Of a stretch of DNA of 17,802 nt, positions 14,836-17,802 are shown piece after piece. Every line of letters begins with the position of its first letter. Positions within the stretch are counted from its first letter, which is position 1. A program made the translations under genes and the position numbers. The notes below the pieces were generated by a model that worked only from the letters and a program-made list of their open reading frames with translations, ran no database searches and had not been told where the DNA came from. The stretch covers positions 1 through 17,802 of the forward strand of contig JAGPBG010000005.1 in the NCBI GenBank assembly GCA_018063485.1, given 5' to 3'. Origin of the DNA: Cypionkella sp. GTDB taxonomy: Bacteria; Pseudomonadota; Alphaproteobacteria; Rhodobacterales; Rhodobacteraceae.

Positions 14836-15696
14836 ATGAAAAACCTCCTTTCCCTTGGTCACGGCTATTCGGCGGCTGCTTTGGCGCGGCACTTGCTTCC
14901 TCTGGGCTGGAAGGTGGTGGGGACGACGCGGGATGCCGGTCGCGCTGAGGTGATGCGGGCGGGTGGAGTGGAGCCTTTGCTCTGGCCGGGCGATCTGACG
15001 CAGGCTTTGACGCGGGCGACGCATGTCTTGATTTCTGCGGCGCCGGGGGCCGGGGGCGATCCATTTCTGATGGCGGCGCGGGATCAGATCAAAGCCGCAC
15101 GGCCAGAGTGGCTGGGATATCTTTCGACGACTGCGGTTTACGGAGATCGGCAAGGGGGCTGGGTGGATGAGCAAACCCCGGTCGCCCCGCTTTCCGGGCG
15201 CGCAGTGGCGCGGGTTCAGGCCGAGAGGGATTGGGCTGCGACCGGGCTGCCGCTGCAGGTGTTTCGACTGGCCGGCATTTACGGACCGGGGCGAGGGCCG
15301 TTTGAAAAGGTCAGGGATGGCACTGCACGGCGGATCATCAAGCCGGGGCAGGTGTTCAGCCGCATTCATGTTGAGGATCTTGTCGCCACCCTGATGGCGT
15401 CCATCGCGCGGCCCAATCCGGGGGCGGTCTATAATGTTTGCGATGATGAGCCTGCTCCGCCCGAGGATGTGCTGGACTACGCGGCGCAGCTTCTGGGCCT
15501 GCCAAGCCCGCCGGAAGTGGCGTTTGATGAGGCCGAAATGTCACCGATGGCGCGATCCTTTTACGCGGAATCGAAGCGGGTTCGAAATGATCGGATCAAG
15601 ACCGAACTGGCAGTAAAGCTGGCCTATCCAAGCTATCGTGAAGGGCTGATAGCGCTGTTGGAATACGAGGCGCGCTTATGTAGGGCACCTTCTTGA
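14836..15696 (+). CDS. NAD(P)-binding SDR/epimerase-like protein (YeeZ-type)
   Basis: A 286-residue atypical short-chain dehydrogenase. The N-terminal dinucleotide-binding motif is LGHGYSAAAL (7-16), followed by GTTRDAGRAEVM, where a basic residue after the second strand hints at NADP preference. STTAVYGD (97-104) holds the tyrosine of the SDR active site and RLAGIYGPGR (144-153) is the epimerase-like loop. The expected YXXXK lysine is not present; in YeeZ-like proteins this region reads instead as GRAVARVQAE, with arginine, so enzymatic activity and substrate are unknown. The ATG at 14836 is chosen because the Rossmann fold starts there; earlier in-frame TTG/ATG codons would add residues that do not fit. 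It is divergent from amn and followed on the same strand by a LysR gene with its own promoter. Confidence 0.85.
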   Translation: MKNLLSLGHGYSAAALARHLLPLGWKVVGTTRDAGRAEVMRAGGVEPLLWPGDLTQALTRATHVLISAAPGAGGDPFLMAARDQIKAARPEWLGYLSTTAVYGDRQGGWVDEQTPVAPLSGRAVARVQAERDWAATGLPLQVFRLAGIYGPGRGPFEKVRDGTARRIIKPGQVFSRIHVEDLVATLMASIARPNPGAVYNVCDDEPAPPEDVLDYAAQLLGLPSPPEVAFDEAEMSPMARSFYAESKRVRNDRIKTELAVKLAYPSYREGLIALLEYEARLCRAPS

Positions 15697-15757
15697 TCTT
15701 GTGATTTCAGGGTGTTGGTTGCGCGTGCTCGCCCTTTGTCAAGGGTTGAAACCGCGA

Positions 15758-15787
15758 TTGACAGCAAAGTGGTGCGCAGCCTAGCAT
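15758..15787 (+). promoter_or_regulatory. Candidate promoter of the LysR-type regulator gene
   Basis: TTGACA (15758-15763, perfect -35) and TAGCAT (15782-15787) are 18 bases apart, predicting a start near 15794 and a 17-base leader before the ATG at 15811. Confidence 0.55.
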
Positions 15788-15810
15788 TTGCAGACAATCG
15801 CGGAGAGTTC

Positions 15811-16755
15811 ATGGATATTCGCACCTACGCCGGTTTCGCCGCCGTTGCCGATCTGCAAAGCGTGACGCTGGCGGCAGACCGGCTGAACCTGACGCAATCG
15901 GCGCTGTCGCGGCAAATCAAGGCATTGGAAGAATCGCTAGGCATCAAGTTGTTCGAGAAAGCCGGGCGCAATTTGCGGCTGACGCCGGAGGGCGAGGCAG
16001 TTTTGGGGCGGGTGAATGCTCTTTTGGCAAGCGAGCGCAGTTTGCGCAGCTTTGCCGATGAATTGAAAAGCGATCAGGCGGGACTGTTGCGGATTGGAGC
16101 CTGTTCGCAACTGATCGAGCGATTCTTACCGTCATTCCTGAAAGACTGGGTCGGCCATAATCCAGGAATCGAGATCAGGCTTGAGGATGGCGGCGGACCG
16201 GAGCTGGCCGAACGGCTGCGGGCGGGATCGGTTCATCTGACAATTGCGGCCACGCCGTCGACACCGATTGATGCCTTTGAAACCATCCGCCTGGGCCGGT
16301 TGGCGTTTCTGGCGGTGGCGCTTCCGGAATTTCTGGCCGATTTCGGCAGGCCGATCGAGATGGCAGAGCTTTTGGTCTATCCGATTCTTACCCTGAACCG
16401 GCGCCACGCATCGCGCGAAGTGTTTGATGCGGCCTGTCGTCTGATTGGTCATCCGCCCTCTTTGGTGATGGAAAGCTATTCACCGCATACACTGTTTGCG
16501 ATGGCCGAGGGTGGAAACGGGGTGGCGGTGGTGCCCTCGTCGGCGCGGGTGGCGGGCAGGTCTTTGGTGGTGCGCCCCATTGCGTTGAACGGTGAGCCAG
16601 TTGAGTTTGACATTTGTGCCATGTGGGACCGGCGCGCGCCACTGCCTGCTTATGGGTTGCGCTTTGTCGAGGCGCTGGGGGCTCATATCCGTCTTGAGGA
16701 TGCCAAGGATGTTGCGCGGCAAAGCCCGCTCAAGTCCCGGCTGAATGTAGTCTGA
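15811..16755 (+). CDS. LysR-family transcriptional regulator
   Basis: A 314-residue LysR regulator. Residues 1-60 form the winged helix-turn-helix (AADRLNLTQSALSRQIKALE at 21-40, then LFEKAGRNLRLTPEGEA), followed by a linker helix and a periplasmic-binding-protein-like effector domain (about 90-295). The ATG at 15811 has GGAG about 5 bases upstream, and a good -35/-10 pair precedes it; the open frame upstream does not fit the family. LysR regulators usually control a divergent neighbour, but here both flanking genes point the same way, so its target may be the downstream sugar transporter, the SDR, or something elsewhere. The effector is unknown. A short inverted repeat ACCCAT/ATGGGT (16755-16777) follows the stop without a T-run. 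Confidence 0.93.
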   Translation: MDIRTYAGFAAVADLQSVTLAADRLNLTQSALSRQIKALEESLGIKLFEKAGRNLRLTPEGEAVLGRVNALLASERSLRSFADELKSDQAGLLRIGACSQLIERFLPSFLKDWVGHNPGIEIRLEDGGGPELAERLRAGSVHLTIAATPSTPIDAFETIRLGRLAFLAVALPEFLADFGRPIEMAELLVYPILTLNRRHASREVFDAACRLIGHPPSLVMESYSPHTLFAMAEGGNGVAVVPSSARVAGRSLVVRPIALNGEPVEFDICAMWDRRAPLPAYGLRFVEALGAHIRLEDAKDVARQSPLKSRLNVV

Positions 16756-16796
16756 CCCATTCCCAATCCGCATGGGTTTGCGCCGATAATATTCAT

Positions 16797-16826
16797 TTGA
16801 CGTATTTATCACCGCTCGCCTAGGGT
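16797..16826 (+). promoter_or_regulatory. Candidate promoter of the sugar-type ABC permease operon
   Basis: TTGACG (16797-16802) and TAGGGT (16821-16826) are 18 bases apart, predicting a start near 16833 and a leader of about 49 bases. The -10 is poor, matching three of six positions. Confidence 0.35.
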
Positions 16827-16835
16827 TTCGAAACC
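16824..16835. promoter_or_regulatory. 12-bp palindrome, candidate operator
   Basis: GGTTTCGAAACC is a perfect 12-bp palindrome overlapping the -10 and the predicted start of the permease transcript, where a repressor would block initiation. Its CG-centred AAAC/GTTT-like half-sites recall LacI-family operators, which often control sugar ABC operons; this is inference. Confidence 0.4.
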
Positions 16836-16881
16836 TGCGCCGGGGTGCGGCGCAGCGCTGATTTGGGGGCAGGTGACGGCA

Positions 16882-17802
16882 ATGGGCGCTGTGCCGGGGA
16901 AATTCTTGAGCAGCCTTAATCAGGAACGCATTGTGCTTTGGATCACCGTGCTGATCTTTCTGGCTGCGGCTGCGGCTTTGCCCGGATTTCTGACGGTGGG
17001 GAACCTGATTGCGATTGTGCGGTCGGTTTCGGTGCTGGGGATCTTGGCGCTGGGCATGTCGGTGGTGGTCATTGGGCGGGGGATAGACCTGTCGATGGTG
17101 GCTGTAATGGCGATGTCGGTCGCCTGGTATTTGCAGCTCCTGGCTTCAGGGATGACGGATGGCGCGGCGCTGGGCCTAGCCTTGGCCGGAGTGCTGGCGG
17201 TTGGGTTGGCAAACGGGTTTTTGGTGGCCTATGCCGAGGTGCCTGCAATTTTCGTGACGCTGGCCAGTGGATCTTTCGTTTTCGGTTTTGTCAGATCGCA
17301 ATTGATCCCGCAGGATGCGGTTTCGGTACCCGGTGGCCATTGGATCATCGGGCTGGGGCAAATGCGGCCGGTGGGGATTCCAGTGGATGTCTACATCTTT
17401 GCAGCGCTCGCTTTTGCGGTGTTTCTGTTCCTGCGCTTCACCAAATGGGGCCGCTATGTCTATTACGCTGGCGACAATCCGGCAGCCGCGCGCAATGCCG
17501 GGATGCCAGTGCGGCCGATGTTGGTGTTGCGCTATCTGCTTTCGGCGCTGGCCGCTTTTGTGGCCGGATTGCTGACGGCGGCAAGCCTGCAATCCATCAA
17601 TACCCGTGTGGTCAACTCCACGCTGCTTTATGACATCGTGCTGGTGGCGGTGATCGGCGGTATCGGGCTTTCGGGTGGCAAGGGCGGAGTACGCAATGTT
17701 CTCATTGGGGCGGCGCTGATCGGAACCATGATGAACACGATGACGATCATTGATATTCCGCAACTATATCAGAATCTTATCAAATCAACCATCTTGCTGG
17801 TG
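16882..17802 (+). CDS. RbsC-type sugar ABC transporter permease, partial
   Basis: The first 307 codons of an inner-membrane permease of the BPD_transp_2 family (ribose/xylose/AI-2 type importers); the frame is open to the window end and little more than a few residues should be missing. After a short cytoplasmic N-terminus there are repeated hydrophobic segments. Family landmarks are GILALGMSVVVIGRGIDLS (split at about 52-70, GIDLS being the signature), VPAIFVTLAS, YYAGDNPAAARNAGM (the cytoplasmic coupling loop region) and VIGGIGLSGGKGG near the C-terminus. The ATG at 16882 is favoured with AGGTGA just upstream; an in-frame GTG nine bases earlier is possible. It appears to lead its operon, so the partner permease, ATPase and binding protein should follow. 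The substrate is unknown. Confidence 0.9.
   Translation, partial: MGAVPGKFLSSLNQERIVLWITVLIFLAAAAALPGFLTVGNLIAIVRSVSVLGILALGMSVVVIGRGIDLSMVAVMAMSVAWYLQLLASGMTDGAALGLALAGVLAVGLANGFLVAYAEVPAIFVTLASGSFVFGFVRSQLIPQDAVSVPGGHWIIGLGQMRPVGIPVDVYIFAALAFAVFLFLRFTKWGRYVYYAGDNPAAARNAGMPVRPMLVLRYLLSALAAFVAGLLTAASLQSINTRVVNSTLLYDIVLVAVIGGIGLSGGKGGVRNVLIGAALIGTMMNTMTIIDIPQLYQNLIKSTILLV

Noticed and set aside
14518..15369. A long minus-strand open frame (283 codons) spanning the 5' parts of amn and the SDR gene
   Set aside because: It is rich in Pro, Arg and Ser, matches no family I recognise, and is antisense to well-supported genes; typical of open frames opposite GC-rich coding DNA.
16755..16777. ACCCAT/ATGGGT inverted repeat as a terminator of the LysR gene
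   Set aside because: A six-base stem with an 11-base loop and no T-run is too weak to call.
1..17802. Mobile elements, CRISPR arrays, tRNA genes, phage or defence genes
   Set aside because: No transposase or integrase, spaced repeats, tRNA-like cloverleaf, or defence-type protein was seen; the content is ordinary core chromosome.

Overview
The window reads as a chromosomal segment of an alphaproteobacterium, most likely a Rhodobacteraceae/Roseobacter-type organism. The basis is the moderately high GC content, the protein flavours (UbiG, Hsp33 and the CoA-type Nudix ahead of a tRNA nucleotidyltransferase, a phasin, a short HU, AMP nucleosidase) and an FnrL-like site. This taxonomic call is inference from protein character, not from a marker gene. 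I see no transposase, integrase, tRNA, rRNA, CRISPR array or obvious horizontally acquired block. Genes are tightly packed and the longest non-coding stretch is about 180 bases.

Layout. (1) 1-3860, minus strand: hslO (Hsp33), a CoA-pyrophosphatase-type Nudix, a CCA-adding/poly(A) polymerase-type nucleotidyltransferase and an ABC exporter cut by the window edge. The first three overlap one another by 14 and 4 bases. (2) 3935-4390, plus: a small canonical Nudix hydrolase, divergent from hslO. (3) 4372-6132: a response regulator fused to a PP2C/SpoIIE phosphatase (minus), divergent from a single-domain Hpt phosphotransfer protein (plus). These look like two parts of one phosphorelay whose kinase is elsewhere. 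(4) 6129-8707: divergent amino-acid genes ilvA (minus) and argG (plus), with an 8-bp inverted repeat between them. (5) 8887-9853: an exported MsrA (plus) convergent with a small phasin (minus); the phasin has what looks like a class II FNR-type promoter. (6) 10004-11788: divergent ubiG (minus) and proline iminopeptidase (plus). (7) 11863-14722, minus: an EamA/DMT exporter, an HU protein and AMP nucleosidase. (8) 14836-17802, plus: a YeeZ-like NAD-binding SDR, a LysR regulator and the first gene of an RbsC-type sugar ABC transporter, cut by the window edge.

How the genes fit together. Most are core housekeeping: proteostasis and oxidative repair (hslO, msrA), nucleotide hygiene (two Nudix proteins, amn), RNA processing, amino-acid synthesis and ubiquinone synthesis. 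The best candidates for something less described are regulatory. The phasin promoter has a TTGA-N6-TCAA site centred exactly at -41.5 relative to the start predicted from its -10 box. The RR-PP2C/Hpt pair lacks a nearby kinase or anti-sigma factor. Three genes (SDR, proline iminopeptidase, ilvA) lack a ribosome binding site and have a -10 box placed so that transcription should start at or within two bases of the start codon, suggesting leaderless mRNAs. All promoter and operator calls are by eye and untested.
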